From NCBI GenBank assembly GCA_017644185.1, contig JAEPMA010000004.1:309309-373308 (forward strand): a DNA stretch of 64,000 nucleotides, in the 5' to 3' direction. Positions 26,155 through 35,002 of this stretch are shown here, piece after piece. Below the pieces are notes generated by a model. The model was not told where the DNA came from. It saw nothing but the letters and a program-made list of their open reading frames with translations, and ran no database searches. The stretch comes from Rhodospirillales bacterium. Its GTDB lineage: Bacteria; Pseudomonadota; Alphaproteobacteria; Rhodospirillales; Casp-alpha2. How positions within the stretch are numbered: position 1 is the first letter of the stretch; every line of letters starts with the position of its first letter. The position numbers and the translations under genes are program-made.

Positions 26155-28503
26155 ATGAACCATCGAGAATCAACTGTCGGCAGCGGCACCGGATTTCGGT
26201 TCGGCACAAAAGCCCGAACCCTGGAAAGCCTGAATGGCGCTCTGCACAAGGCTCGGCTGTGTCCACAGATCACCGTCGCGCGCACGGCCTGGTTTGAGAA
26301 TGCAGACGCTGTAGCCGAGGACATCCTGACCGCTTTCGGCGGCAAACCGCTCGCCGTGCGTTCAAGCGCGCGGGGCGAGGACAGTGATTCAGAATCACTC
26401 GCCGGCGCCTTCACCAGCCTGTTGCACGTTGCACCGGACGCCAGTGCCATCGGTCAGGCGGTGAATCACGTCTTTGCCAGCTATCACACAAATCACGAAG
26501 CCGATGAAGTGCTAATCCAGCCGATGGTCGAGAACGTCGTGCTTTCGGGCGTCGTCCTGACCCGCGACCTCGACACCGGGAGTCCCTATTACGCGATCAA
26601 CTACGATCAGGAGTCCGGTCGCACAGATACCGTCACGAGTGGCGCGAACAGCAAGACCGTTCTGGTTCACCGGGCACGGCCCGACCGGCTCAAGTCACCC
26701 CGGATGCGGCGTCTGATCGACAGCGTCATCGAGATCGAAGGTGTCACCGGCTCCCATGAACTGGATGTCGAATTCTGCATCACGGGTGACAACGACGTAT
26801 TCATTCTCCAAGTTCGGCCGCTGGCCGCACGCAGCAAGTGGGCGCAGGTGCCGGATGCGGTCATCGATGCTGCCATCGACAATGTCCGCGAACGCATCGT
26901 CGAGGTGTCCGCACCCGTTCCGGATCTCGGCGGCGACCAGACGGTCCTCTCTGAAATGACCGACTGGAACCCGGTCGAGATGATCGGCAATGCGCCGCGG
27001 CCGTTGGCGCTGTCCCTTTATAAATGGTTGATCACGGACGGCATATGGGCCGAAGCGCGGGCGCGGATGGGTTACCGAATGGTCGGCGGACCATTACTTC
27101 ACGATTTTTACGGCCACCCCTATATCGACGTGCGCAAGAGCCTGAACTCGTTTCTACCGGCGGGCATCGATCGCGCGCATGCCGATGCCATCGTTACGCA
27201 CCAGCTTTCGATCCTCACCGAGAACAGGGAACTTCACGACAAGGTCGAATTCGCGATTGCTGTAACCTGTGCCGATTTCGAAACCGGCAAGATCGAGACT
27301 CGTTTGACGGATGCCGGCCTGAATGCGGCCGCTCAATCCGAAGTTGGCAAGATGATCCACGCCCTCACCAAGACCCTAATCGACGCCGGGGCGCAGGGAA
27401 TGAAGCCTCTGACGGCACAAGCAAATTCACTGCTGTCCGGAGATGCCGGCAGCAGTTCAACGGGACGCCTGGCCCAGGCGCAACAACTCCTGATGCGTTG
27501 CCGCACCGACGGCACCCTGCCGTTTTCCCAACTCGCTCGGCACGGTTTTATCGGCGTTCAGATCCTGCGCTCGTTGGTGACAAGAGGAGCATTCGACGAA
27601 CAACACGCCGAGCGGTTTATGCATGGTGTGCGGACGATTGCAACGGAGCTGATTCAAGACATCAACGCCGTGCACGCCGGAGAGCTGGACGTGGACGGCT
27701 TTATGGCGACTTACGGCCACCTTCGGCCCGGCACCTATGACATCACTTCTTTGCGCTACGAGGAGTCGCCTGAACTCTATCTCGGACACGGAGAACCCCG
27801 CCTGCTTCCAGCCCACGAACCCTTTGTCCCTGACACCCGCCAGCGGGGCGCGATACAAGACCTGATCGATGAAATAGGTTTCGATATCACAACGGATGCA
27901 CTCCTCGACTATATCTCCGCCGCCATCAAAGGCCGGGAGCAATCGAAGTTCGCATTTACCCGTGCCATCAGCGACGCACTTAAACTTATAAGCAAATGGG
28001 GAGCAGAAAACGGCCTTTCACGAGATGACCTGTCGTACTTGCCGATACAGGAATTCACGGGCGACCCCGACCCTGCGCGTTTGCGCGAGCTGGTCGCCGC
28101 CGCCCGAGAGGATTACGTTTTGACGCGCGCTCTTCGTCTACCTCATTTGATCATCGACGCTTTTGATATCGACGTTGTGCGCATACCTCTTGGCCAGCCG
28201 ACGTTCGTTACCAGCGGGTCCGCCATCGCCGAGTGTCACGTTCTCACCGAGATCGACCCGGAGGTCATCGATGGGCGCATCGTTCTTATCGAGAGCGCCG
28301 ACCCCGGTTTCGACTGGATTTTCTCACATGATATACGCGGCCTGATAACCAAGTATGGCGGTGCCAATTCGCACATGGCGATACGATGCGCGGAATTTGG
28401 ATTGCCGGCTGCCATCGGTTGCGGAGAACGGCTGTTCGATAGCCTCAGCAAGGCGCGCACCATCGAGCTGAATGCCGCGGCCAGACGGGTGTCGGGGCAT
28501 TGA
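26155..28503 (+). CDS. L-glutamine kinase-like, PEP-utilising/PPDK-type enzyme (Cj1418-like)
   Basis: 782 residues. The N-terminal part is a PPDK-type ATP-grasp (LAVRSSARGEDS, 66-77; 'AGAFTSLL'; 'ELDVEFCI…FILQVRPL', about 200-222). The C-terminus has the phosphohistidine domain (GGANSHMAIRCAEFGLPAAIG; His740). There is no PEP/pyruvate-binding barrel. Size and architecture match C. jejuni Cj1418, which phosphorylates the amide nitrogen of L-glutamine with ATP, the first step to cytidine diphosphoramidate. The next two genes fit the following steps. It overlaps the next gene by 4 bp. A generic PEP-synthase-like enzyme is the alternative, but the neighbours argue against that. Confidence 0.8.
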   Translation: MNHRESTVGSGTGFRFGTKARTLESLNGALHKARLCPQITVARTAWFENADAVAEDILTAFGGKPLAVRSSARGEDSDSESLAGAFTSLLHVAPDASAIGQAVNHVFASYHTNHEADEVLIQPMVENVVLSGVVLTRDLDTGSPYYAINYDQESGRTDTVTSGANSKTVLVHRARPDRLKSPRMRRLIDSVIEIEGVTGSHELDVEFCITGDNDVFILQVRPLAARSKWAQVPDAVIDAAIDNVRERIVEVSAPVPDLGGDQTVLSEMTDWNPVEMIGNAPRPLALSLYKWLITDGIWAEARARMGYRMVGGPLLHDFYGHPYIDVRKSLNSFLPAGIDRAHADAIVTHQLSILTENRELHDKVEFAIAVTCADFETGKIETRLTDAGLNAAAQSEVGKMIHALTKTLIDAGAQGMKPLTAQANSLLSGDAGSSSTGRLAQAQQLLMRCRTDGTLPFSQLARHGFIGVQILRSLVTRGAFDEQHAERFMHGVRTIATELIQDINAVHAGELDVDGFMATYGHLRPGTYDITSLRYEESPELYLGHGEPRLLPAHEPFVPDTRQRGAIQDLIDEIGFDITTDALLDYISAAIKGREQSKFAFTRAISDALKLISKWGAENGLSRDDLSYLPIQEFTGDPDPARLRELVAAAREDYVLTRALRLPHLIIDAFDIDVVRIPLGQPTFVTSGSAIAECHVLTEIDPEVIDGRIVLIESADPGFDWIFSHDIRGLITKYGGANSHMAIRCAEFGLPAAIGCGERLFDSLSKARTIELNAAARRVSGH

Positions 28504-29117
28504 GACGCGCCTGCGTAACGATGCGGGTAACGCAGGCCGACGGCTATGTCGAACCGCGCGACAGCATTAGTCAGGACTGGTCCACGCTGCTTCTCAGTTG
28601 GGATATCTCGCCGCTACCGGTGCCTAATATCGGATCAGCGGCCGTCGATTACGTCCGTGAATTCGAGCCGTCGTTGCTGATCCTGAGCGGCGGCGAGGAT
28701 GTCGGCATCGTGCCAAAGCGCGATGCGACGGAGACCGCCTTGCTGGCTTTCGCGATGGACCATGGCGTGCCGGTGCTCGGTGTGTGCCGCGGCATGCAAT
28801 TGATCAACAGCCGTCTCGGCGGCAGCCTGGACGCCGTGGCGGGCCATGTCGCCACCCCCCACGATGTAATCTTCGCCGATGGGTGGGAGAAACATTACGG
28901 TCAGGTCGCCTCGGTCAACTCGTACCACAGTATTGCCGTACCTGCGGACGGCGTCGCACCGCCCCTGAGAGCCACCGCGACGGATACGGCCGGCAATGTC
29001 GAGGCGTTGCAGCACCAGTCGCTCCCGATAGCAGCCGTGATGTGGCATCCCGAACGACAAGGTGCACCCGCCGGCGACCGGGCGTTGATCGAAAATCTGA
29101 TCGGGCAACATTCATGA
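28500..29117 (+). CDS. Class I glutamine amidotransferase-like, gamma-glutamyl-CDP-amidate hydrolase (Cj1417-like)
   Basis: 205 residues of peptidase C26/GATase-1 type: nucleophile Cys96 in GVCRGMQ, and His183/Glu185 in MWHPERQ. The TTG start in the TTGA overlap is preferred over ATG 28521 because the first strand (ACVTMRV) of the fold would otherwise be lost. C. jejuni Cj1417 hydrolyses CDP-L-glutamine to cytidine diphosphoramidate and glutamate; it is the same size and lies between the same two partner genes. A free-standing hydrolase, since no synthetase domain adjoins. Confidence 0.8.
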   Translation: MRRACVTMRVTQADGYVEPRDSISQDWSTLLLSWDISPLPVPNIGSAAVDYVREFEPSLLILSGGEDVGIVPKRDATETALLAFAMDHGVPVLGVCRGMQLINSRLGGSLDAVAGHVATPHDVIFADGWEKHYGQVASVNSYHSIAVPADGVAPPLRATATDTAGNVEALQHQSLPIAAVMWHPERQGAPAGDRALIENLIGQHS

Positions 29118-29902
29118 CGCGTTGTATTATTCTCGCCGCGGGCCGAGGTTCGCGCTTACACCCCTATACCGCAGAATGCCCCAAGTGTCTGACCGAAATC
29201 GGCGGTATGTCGCTGATCGCAAGACAGCTCGATACGCTTCGCGCGTGCGGCGTGGACGACATCGTCATCGCGACAGGATATCGCGCCGAGATGTTGCGCC
29301 TCGACGGCACCAGGCAGGTACGCAATGCGGATTGGGAAACCACCAACATGGTGGAAACGCTTTTCGCGGCACAAACCGAGTTCAGCGAAGATATCATCGT
29401 CGCGTACGCGGATATCGTCTATGAGCCGAAAGTGCTGCAAGCCCTACTGTCGTCCAGCGCGGATATTTCCGTCGTGATCGATACGGGCTGGCGCGATTAC
29501 TGGAACTTCCGTTTCGAAGACCCACTCTCCGATGCGGAGAGCCTGCGGCTGGACGACGCCGGCCTTATTGTCGACATCGGCAACAAGGTCGAACACATCG
29601 ACGACATCGAGGCCCAGTACATCGGCTTGATGAGGTTCAGGGGCGATGGTATCGAGGCGCTGCACCAGGCCCGAAGATCGATGTTCGACAATGACAGGCC
29701 GTGGAAACGGAAACGGCCCGTTGAGAAAGCGTACATGACGGACTTGCTGACGGAGATGGTCCTGAACGGCGAACATATCGTTCCAGTTCCGATCAGGAAC
29801 GGCTGGCTCGAAATCGACACCGTCGAAGATTACGAGAATGCGGCACAGGGGTTTCGCGACGGAACGATCTCGCGCTTTTTTGCGCCGCAAGTTGAAAAGT
29901 AA
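29114..29902 (+). CDS. CTP:phosphoglutamine cytidylyltransferase-like (Cj1416-like)
   Basis: 262 residues with an intact nucleotidyltransferase signature, LAAGRGSRLHPYTAECPKC (7-25), 'NADWETTNMVETLFAAQ' and 'VAYADIVY' with the metal-binding Asp. C. jejuni Cj1416 (about 253 residues) joins CTP to L-glutamine phosphate giving CDP-L-glutamine. The gene sits directly after the hydrolase in an ATGA overlap, the same order as in transcription of the Campylobacter cluster. LicC-like phosphocholine or phosphonate activation is the alternative reading of the fold. Confidence 0.78.
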   Translation: MTRCIILAAGRGSRLHPYTAECPKCLTEIGGMSLIARQLDTLRACGVDDIVIATGYRAEMLRLDGTRQVRNADWETTNMVETLFAAQTEFSEDIIVAYADIVYEPKVLQALLSSSADISVVIDTGWRDYWNFRFEDPLSDAESLRLDDAGLIVDIGNKVEHIDDIEAQYIGLMRFRGDGIEALHQARRSMFDNDRPWKRKRPVEKAYMTDLLTEMVLNGEHIVPVPIRNGWLEIDTVEDYENAAQGFRDGTISRFFAPQVEK

Positions 29903-29906
29903 GGCC

Positions 29907-31682
29907 ATGCAGACGAAGCAACCGAACTTTCTTTTTATATCCATCGATGCGCTGCGCGCCGACCGGTCCAGTATGTGCGGATACGAAAGACCGACGACAC
30001 CGAATTTATCGAAGCTGGCGGAAAGCGGCGTTCTCTGCACGGAGACGATCTCGACTGCGGCGTTCACGCAAGCGTCGTTGCCATCAATGCTGACTTCCAC
30101 ATTGCCGCTGTCTTACGGCGGCTACGATAACGGCGCGACCGGCCGCCCGCCGGCGGTGTTCAAGGTGATGCGTGACGCCGGATACGAAACCACCATTCTG
30201 TCCACTTTTCCGTGGGTGAACAGCTTCTTCGGCTACGGTGACGGGCTCGAGCAGGAGCATTTCCTGTTCGCCCTCAACTCGCTTGTCGGAATCGCCGCTC
30301 AGCGGATGCGCAGTTCGCTGCAAGCCTATCACGCGAGCGGGGCCGGCGATTCTTCGTTGATCGAAAGGATCGTTCCCGTCATCGAAAGCCTGTTCGACAC
30401 CGTCGAGACCTATTGCGATGTCCGCACGGCACAGGAAGCAATCAATAAGGCGGACATGGCCGGCGAACGCATCATGCGCGACCGGTACAACTTCGACGCC
30501 GTAAAACGTGTGGTGCATCGTCACCGCCGAGAGCTTCGCGCCGACGTCAAAGCGTACGTGGACACGCATCTCACGCGAGTTCCGAAAGCGCATGAATGGG
30601 TTGCGCATGAGTGGCGTTACAAACGCAGCGTGGATGCGCTTCTCGGGATCGGGATCCGAAAACTCGGCGCGGCGCTCACGCGTCCGCTGGCGCCGGGCCG
30701 CGCGCATCTTTCCGAGTATCGCTCGAAGCGCTACATCGACGGCGCCGCGCTTACCGACCGCATTCTAAGGGTTCTCGATGATAGGGATACACGAAAACCG
30801 TTCTTTATTTGGACGCATTACCTGGATACGCACGTGCCCTACTGCCCAGGCCCGGGCGCGAATTGGAAAACGCAAGCACCATCATACCTTGATGCGCTAG
30901 GCTACGATCCCAGAACGGACCTCTCCGTCGCCGTGCGTGGCGCGCCGACCACGAGCCAGGGCTGGGCCGACTGGGCCGCGCTTTACGACGCCGCCGTGCT
31001 GTATGCCGACGAACAGATCGGGCGCCTTGTTTCCGGCCTGAAGGAACGCGGTCTCGCCGATGATACTGTGATCGTCGTGGTCGGCGATCACGGAGAGGAA
31101 CTTGGTGAACACGGCGACATTTCCCATCATTTCCGGATGTACGAACACAACATCAGAGTGCCGATGCTGTTCAGCGGCGCCGACATCGATGCAACGACGA
31201 ACGGTGCGCTGACCTCCACCTTGGACCTCGCGCCGACAATTGCCGCAATCGCCGGTGTCGAGGCGCCGGTGGCTTGGGAGGGAGCTTCCGTTTTCGGATC
31301 CGAAGTCGCGTCTAGGGATCACGTCATTGCCGAAGCCTTTCACAGCGGCAACTGCCTGTTCGACGCACGACCGCCTTACATTGCCGTTCGTACGTCGCAG
31401 CATAAATTTCTGTGGAAAGAGTACCGTGACAAAACGGATCGCTTCAGCCCCGAAGGCCTCGAGCTATACGATATCCAAACCGACCCCCAAGAGAAGCGGA
31501 ATCTCTACCAGCCGGATCACGAAGCGCTCCCTGAACTCGAGCGATATGCCGCCGAACGACTGGCTGCCATCCCCGAGATTACATCCGCACGTATCGTGAA
31601 GGCGCTAGGCAAGGTCGGTGAGACCGCCGTCTGCCGCATCCGCGGGCACGCAGGCAAGGCTACCGGAGGCGTAGGTTCGTAA
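29907..31682 (+). CDS. Alkaline-phosphatase-superfamily (sulfatase-fold) protein, candidate phospho-group transferase or hydrolase
   Basis: 591 residues. Metal ligands are recognisable: Asp14 (SIDALRADR), 'VGDHGEELGEHG' and 'HFRMYEHNIRVP'. The nucleophile position in 'FTQASLPSMLT' carries Ser57 where true sulfatases have Cys/Ser-x-Pro-x-Arg; the Arg is absent, so formylglycine maturation is unlikely. An insert of about 200 residues rich in charged helices lies between (about 130-300). No signal peptide. It starts 4 bp after the cytidylyltransferase and is followed at 1 bp by the CysC-like kinase, so it is embedded in the phosphoramidate genes. It may transfer or release a phosphoramidate or other phosphoryl group; this is inference. 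Confidence 0.7.
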   Translation: MQTKQPNFLFISIDALRADRSSMCGYERPTTPNLSKLAESGVLCTETISTAAFTQASLPSMLTSTLPLSYGGYDNGATGRPPAVFKVMRDAGYETTILSTFPWVNSFFGYGDGLEQEHFLFALNSLVGIAAQRMRSSLQAYHASGAGDSSLIERIVPVIESLFDTVETYCDVRTAQEAINKADMAGERIMRDRYNFDAVKRVVHRHRRELRADVKAYVDTHLTRVPKAHEWVAHEWRYKRSVDALLGIGIRKLGAALTRPLAPGRAHLSEYRSKRYIDGAALTDRILRVLDDRDTRKPFFIWTHYLDTHVPYCPGPGANWKTQAPSYLDALGYDPRTDLSVAVRGAPTTSQGWADWAALYDAAVLYADEQIGRLVSGLKERGLADDTVIVVVGDHGEELGEHGDISHHFRMYEHNIRVPMLFSGADIDATTNGALTSTLDLAPTIAAIAGVEAPVAWEGASVFGSEVASRDHVIAEAFHSGNCLFDARPPYIAVRTSQHKFLWKEYRDKTDRFSPEGLELYDIQTDPQEKRNLYQPDHEALPELERYAAERLAAIPEITSARIVKALGKVGETAVCRIRGHAGKATGGVGS

Positions 31683-31683
31683 C

Positions 31684-32196
31684 ATGGTGATCTGGTTCAT
31701 TGGCATGTCGGGGTCGGGGAAATCAACGCTGGCGCATGCGCTCTACGAACAACTCAAGCCCAAGACGCGTCATCTGGTCTATCTGGACGGGGACGAATTC
31801 CGCGAGATGTTCCGGAACGATGTCGATCACACCGTCGAGGGACGGCGCAAGAACGCCGAACGGATTTCGCACACGTGCCGCATGCTCGACCACCAAGGGA
31901 TCCACGTGATTGCATCCGTGCTGTCGATATTTCCCGAATGGCAGGCGTGGAATCGTGAAAATTTTTCGGATTACTTTGAGATTTTCATGGACGTGCCGAT
32001 GGAGACGCTCCGACAACGTGACGTGAAAGGCCTGTATGCCGCCGCAGACTCGGGGCGCATGCCGAACGTCGTCGGGGTCGACATCCCGTTCCCCCGTCCG
32101 CAACAACCAGATCTGAGCGTCGACCAGACAATGCAGGAAGCCGGAGTGGGGTACTGCGTCGATCGCCTCCTGGACCGGCTGCCGGAACTCGATTGA
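31684..32196 (+). CDS. Cytidine diphosphoramidate kinase-like, CysC fold (Cj1415-like)
   Basis: 170 residues, the size of C. jejuni Cj1415. Walker A is GMSGSGKST (7-15), then 'LDGDEFREMF', 'RRKNAERISHTCRMLDHQG' and 'SIFPEWQAWNREN'. The last replaces the CysC 'FISPxR' element and, from memory, is characteristic of the Cj1415 group. Cj1415 phosphorylates the 3'-OH of cytidine diphosphoramidate. With the genes at 26155, 28500 and 29114 it completes the known four-step pathway. It overlaps the next gene by 4 bp (TTGA). Confidence 0.8.
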   Translation: MVIWFIGMSGSGKSTLAHALYEQLKPKTRHLVYLDGDEFREMFRNDVDHTVEGRRKNAERISHTCRMLDHQGIHVIASVLSIFPEWQAWNRENFSDYFEIFMDVPMETLRQRDVKGLYAAADSGRMPNVVGVDIPFPRPQQPDLSVDQTMQEAGVGYCVDRLLDRLPELD

Positions 32197-33425
32197 CCGG
32201 CCTTCACTTTATCATCGGCGGCATTTCGATCTTTATCGCCGGCGAGATCCTGCTACACGGTCTCGTTCGCTGGCTGCGCAGCACGTGCCCATGGCTCATT
32301 ACCCAGGCAGACGAACACCCGAAACTTGACGCGGACGGCCTGCGGTCGTTCATTCGTCATGGCTGGGACCCGGAATTAGGATGGGTCCGCAAACCCGATA
32401 CGTCCGGAGAAGATGTCGGACGAGACGGCGCCGCAGCGGTGTATCGAATCGATGCCACTGGTGCACGGCACAACCCGGGGTTCAGCGAGCGTGATCCCGA
32501 AATCCTGGTCTACGGCGACTCCTATGCGTTTTCGCGGCAGGTCGGCGATGCCGAGGCGTGGCCACATCTGCTGTCACGCCAACTCGAGCGGCATGTCGCG
32601 AACTACGGAGTTGGCAACTATGGGCTGGATCAGGCGCTCCTGCGCCTGGAGCGCGAATTTGCTGACCATCCGGCGAACCTGGTCATTATGGCCGTCGTCC
32701 CGGAAACGATGTCGCGCATTCATGCCTATTGGAAACATTACAGCGAATACGGAAACACTTTTGCGTTTAAGCCGCGGTTCGTACTGGAACAGGGGGCACT
32801 CCGGCTTTTACCCAATATGGTCGATACGCCGGAAGCGTTCGACAGGCTCCGACAGTTTCTGCCGCAACTGCGCAAGCACGACGGGTTTTACGCCACCAAG
32901 TTCCGACGCGATCTGCTCACATTTCCCTATCTCGCCTCCGCCTTCAAAAACCCGGCGCGCACCTTCGGGCTAATCGCCCGGGCTTTGTCCGACCGGCTGG
33001 GACTGACCGAGGATGCGGCCTTCATGCAGGTAATGCGGCGAAACATGACATTGAACCGGCAACTGTACGCCGACCAGAAGGCAACCGATTTGTTCGCGGC
33101 GATTGCCGAACGATTCGCGACGTTCTGCCGCAGCAACGGTGCGCAGCCGGTATTCGTTTTTCTACCGCAACGGATAGATCTTGAATTTATGCGTGACGGT
33201 TCGCACTACTATGCACCGATGGTCAAACGACTGTCCAGATCGATGATCGTGGTGGACGCAGGCCCGGCGCTTCTCAAGAACGATCCAGATACATCGCTGT
33301 TCATCAACGACCGGTTCGGCGGACATTACTCACCTGTCGGCAACCGTATCGTCGCCGATCTGGTGCGCTCGATGTGCAAGGACATCCTAGTGGACGACTC
33401 CACAACCTCGGATGTCGACAAATGA
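32193..33425 (+). CDS. Membrane-anchored SGNH-like hydrolase/transferase
   Basis: 410 residues, beginning with one hydrophobic segment (IIGGISIFIAGEILLHGLV), then block I 'VYGDSYAF', 'VANYGVGNYGLDQALLRL', and a C-terminal 'FGGHYSPVGNRIVAD' supplying the catalytic His. The N-in anchor implies a periplasmic domain. The TTG start is coupled to the CysC-like kinase stop. It may act at the membrane on the modified glycan, for example acyl transfer. It has little similarity by eye to the proteins at 3996 and 39721 outside the motifs. Confidence 0.65.
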   Translation: MTGLHFIIGGISIFIAGEILLHGLVRWLRSTCPWLITQADEHPKLDADGLRSFIRHGWDPELGWVRKPDTSGEDVGRDGAAAVYRIDATGARHNPGFSERDPEILVYGDSYAFSRQVGDAEAWPHLLSRQLERHVANYGVGNYGLDQALLRLEREFADHPANLVIMAVVPETMSRIHAYWKHYSEYGNTFAFKPRFVLEQGALRLLPNMVDTPEAFDRLRQFLPQLRKHDGFYATKFRRDLLTFPYLASAFKNPARTFGLIARALSDRLGLTEDAAFMQVMRRNMTLNRQLYADQKATDLFAAIAERFATFCRSNGAQPVFVFLPQRIDLEFMRDGSHYYAPMVKRLSRSMIVVDAGPALLKNDPDTSLFINDRFGGHYSPVGNRIVADLVRSMCKDILVDDSTTSDVDK

Positions 33426-34240
33426 AGTACGCGATTTCCAATATCGCGCTGCCGGCTTACGACCATGCCCGCCTGCTGACCGACATCGCGGCGATCGGCT
33501 ATACGGGGATCGAGGTCGCGCCGAGCCGGGCTTGGGACGATACCTGGCATGGCCTGACGAACACCCAGGTCGCCGATTATCGGAAGGCGGTTGAACATGC
33601 CGGGCTTGAAGTCGTCGGCCTGCATTCGCTGGTGTTCGATCATCCGGAACTGCAATTGTTCGGTGACGCGGACTCCGCCCGGGCAACGCTCGATTTCATG
33701 GCGCATCTTTCAGGACTGTGCCGCGATCTCGGCGGCCGCACGCTGATCTGGGGGGGTGGCCGCAGGCGCGGTGACGTGCCATCTGACGACGCGTTCGCCC
33801 GCGCCGTCGAATTCATGGGCACGCTTTGCGCGCGCACATCGGATCATGGGACGGTGTTTTGTTTTGAGCCGCTGGGCCCGAAGGATTCGGATTTCGTCAA
33901 CGGACTATCAGAAGCCCGCGCCATCACGGACGCTGTCGGCCGGCCGAACCTTAAGCTACAGATCGACGCCAAGGCGCTGGTCGAAAACGGAGAAGTCGAT
34001 CAGGACGTGTTCGACGCCGCCCGCGGTCAGTTGGTCCATGTCCATGCCAACGAACCCGGCCTCGATGTATTGGGGCGCAGCGGCACGATCGATCACGCCA
34101 GGATCGGTGGTATGCTCATGAACATCGGCTATCAGGGATACGTTTCCGCCGAGCAGCGCATGTTGTCGGAATCCGATTTCATGAATGACGCCCGCGAGAG
34201 CTTCGACACCCTGCAACAACATTACCGGGGACGCGCATGA
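33422..34240 (+). CDS. Sugar phosphate isomerase/epimerase (xylose-isomerase-like TIM barrel)
   Basis: 272 residues: 'YTGIEVAPSRAW', 'LVFDHPELQLFG', 'TVFCFEPLGP' (metal-binding Glu), 'KLQIDAKAL' (Asp), 'LVHVHANE' (His) and 'GYVSAEQRM' (Glu), the metal-ligand series of the AP-endonuclease-2/xylose isomerase-like fold. It should isomerise or epimerise a keto/aldo sugar or inositol-type compound. ATG at 33422 is coupled to the upstream stop, and it overlaps the SDR gene by 4 bp. Confidence 0.78.
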   Translation: MKYAISNIALPAYDHARLLTDIAAIGYTGIEVAPSRAWDDTWHGLTNTQVADYRKAVEHAGLEVVGLHSLVFDHPELQLFGDADSARATLDFMAHLSGLCRDLGGRTLIWGGGRRRGDVPSDDAFARAVEFMGTLCARTSDHGTVFCFEPLGPKDSDFVNGLSEARAITDAVGRPNLKLQIDAKALVENGEVDQDVFDAARGQLVHVHANEPGLDVLGRSGTIDHARIGGMLMNIGYQGYVSAEQRMLSESDFMNDARESFDTLQQHYRGRA

Positions 34241-35001
34241 ACACCTTCAACAGACCCGACTGGTCACCGTCTATTCGTCCCGGCAGCCGTGTTCTCGTCA
34301 CCGGCGCGACCGGCGGCCTCGGTCGCGCCCTGATCGACATGCTGCTCGAAGGCCCGGACTGCACCATCGGCGCGCACGGCAATTCTCAGAAATTCGAAAG
34401 CGATGACGCGCGTGTCATCCCCTTACAGCAAGCGTTCTCATCCGAAGAAGACTGCCGTTCGCTGATCGACGAATTCGCCGAAAAAGCCGGGGGGATCGAC
34501 GCCCTGGTCGTCCTGTCGGGCGCGATCCATTTCTCCGGCCACTGGAAAGACATGAGCGGCGCGGATTGGGAAAACGAGATCGCGATTAATATGAACCAGC
34601 CGTTTTATCTGGCCCGTGCCGCGATGGCGCACATGACAGCGAACGGCGGCAGGGTTCTTTTGACCGGGACGGAATCGGCATTGCACGGGGGCTCGGCCAC
34701 GTCGTTCCCGTACGCCGTCGCCAAGCGCGGCACGGAATGCATGGTACAGGGGTTGGCGCGCGAGGGTGCGCCCGACGGCATTCTCGTCAACGGGGTGCGC
34801 TTCGGTTATATCGAAAGCGGTTTTCACCAGCGGTGGCACAATCGGACGCCCGAACAAATGATTGAGCGCGCCGGTCTGGTGCCGCTCAAACGCGGTGGAC
34901 ACGTCGATGAAGCGGCGGCGCTGATGACGTATCTATTATCGGACTGGGCCGGCTTCATCACCGGACAGATGATTCCGCTGACCGGAGGGGATTGGCTGTA
35001 A
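34237..35001 (+). CDS. Short-chain dehydrogenase/reductase
   Basis: 254 residues of classical SDR type: 'VTGATGGLG' (about 26-34), 'VLSGAIHF' in place of NNAG, 'TGTESALHG' with the catalytic Ser region, and 'YAVAKRG' for the YxxxK pair. It should reduce or oxidise a sugar or sugar acid with NAD(P). It lies between the TIM-barrel isomerase and the FkbM methyltransferase. Confidence 0.83.
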   Translation: MNTFNRPDWSPSIRPGSRVLVTGATGGLGRALIDMLLEGPDCTIGAHGNSQKFESDDARVIPLQQAFSSEEDCRSLIDEFAEKAGGIDALVVLSGAIHFSGHWKDMSGADWENEIAINMNQPFYLARAAMAHMTANGGRVLLTGTESALHGGSATSFPYAVAKRGTECMVQGLAREGAPDGILVNGVRFGYIESGFHQRWHNRTPEQMIERAGLVPLKRGGHVDEAAALMTYLLSDWAGFITGQMIPLTGGDWL

Positions 35002-35002
35002 G

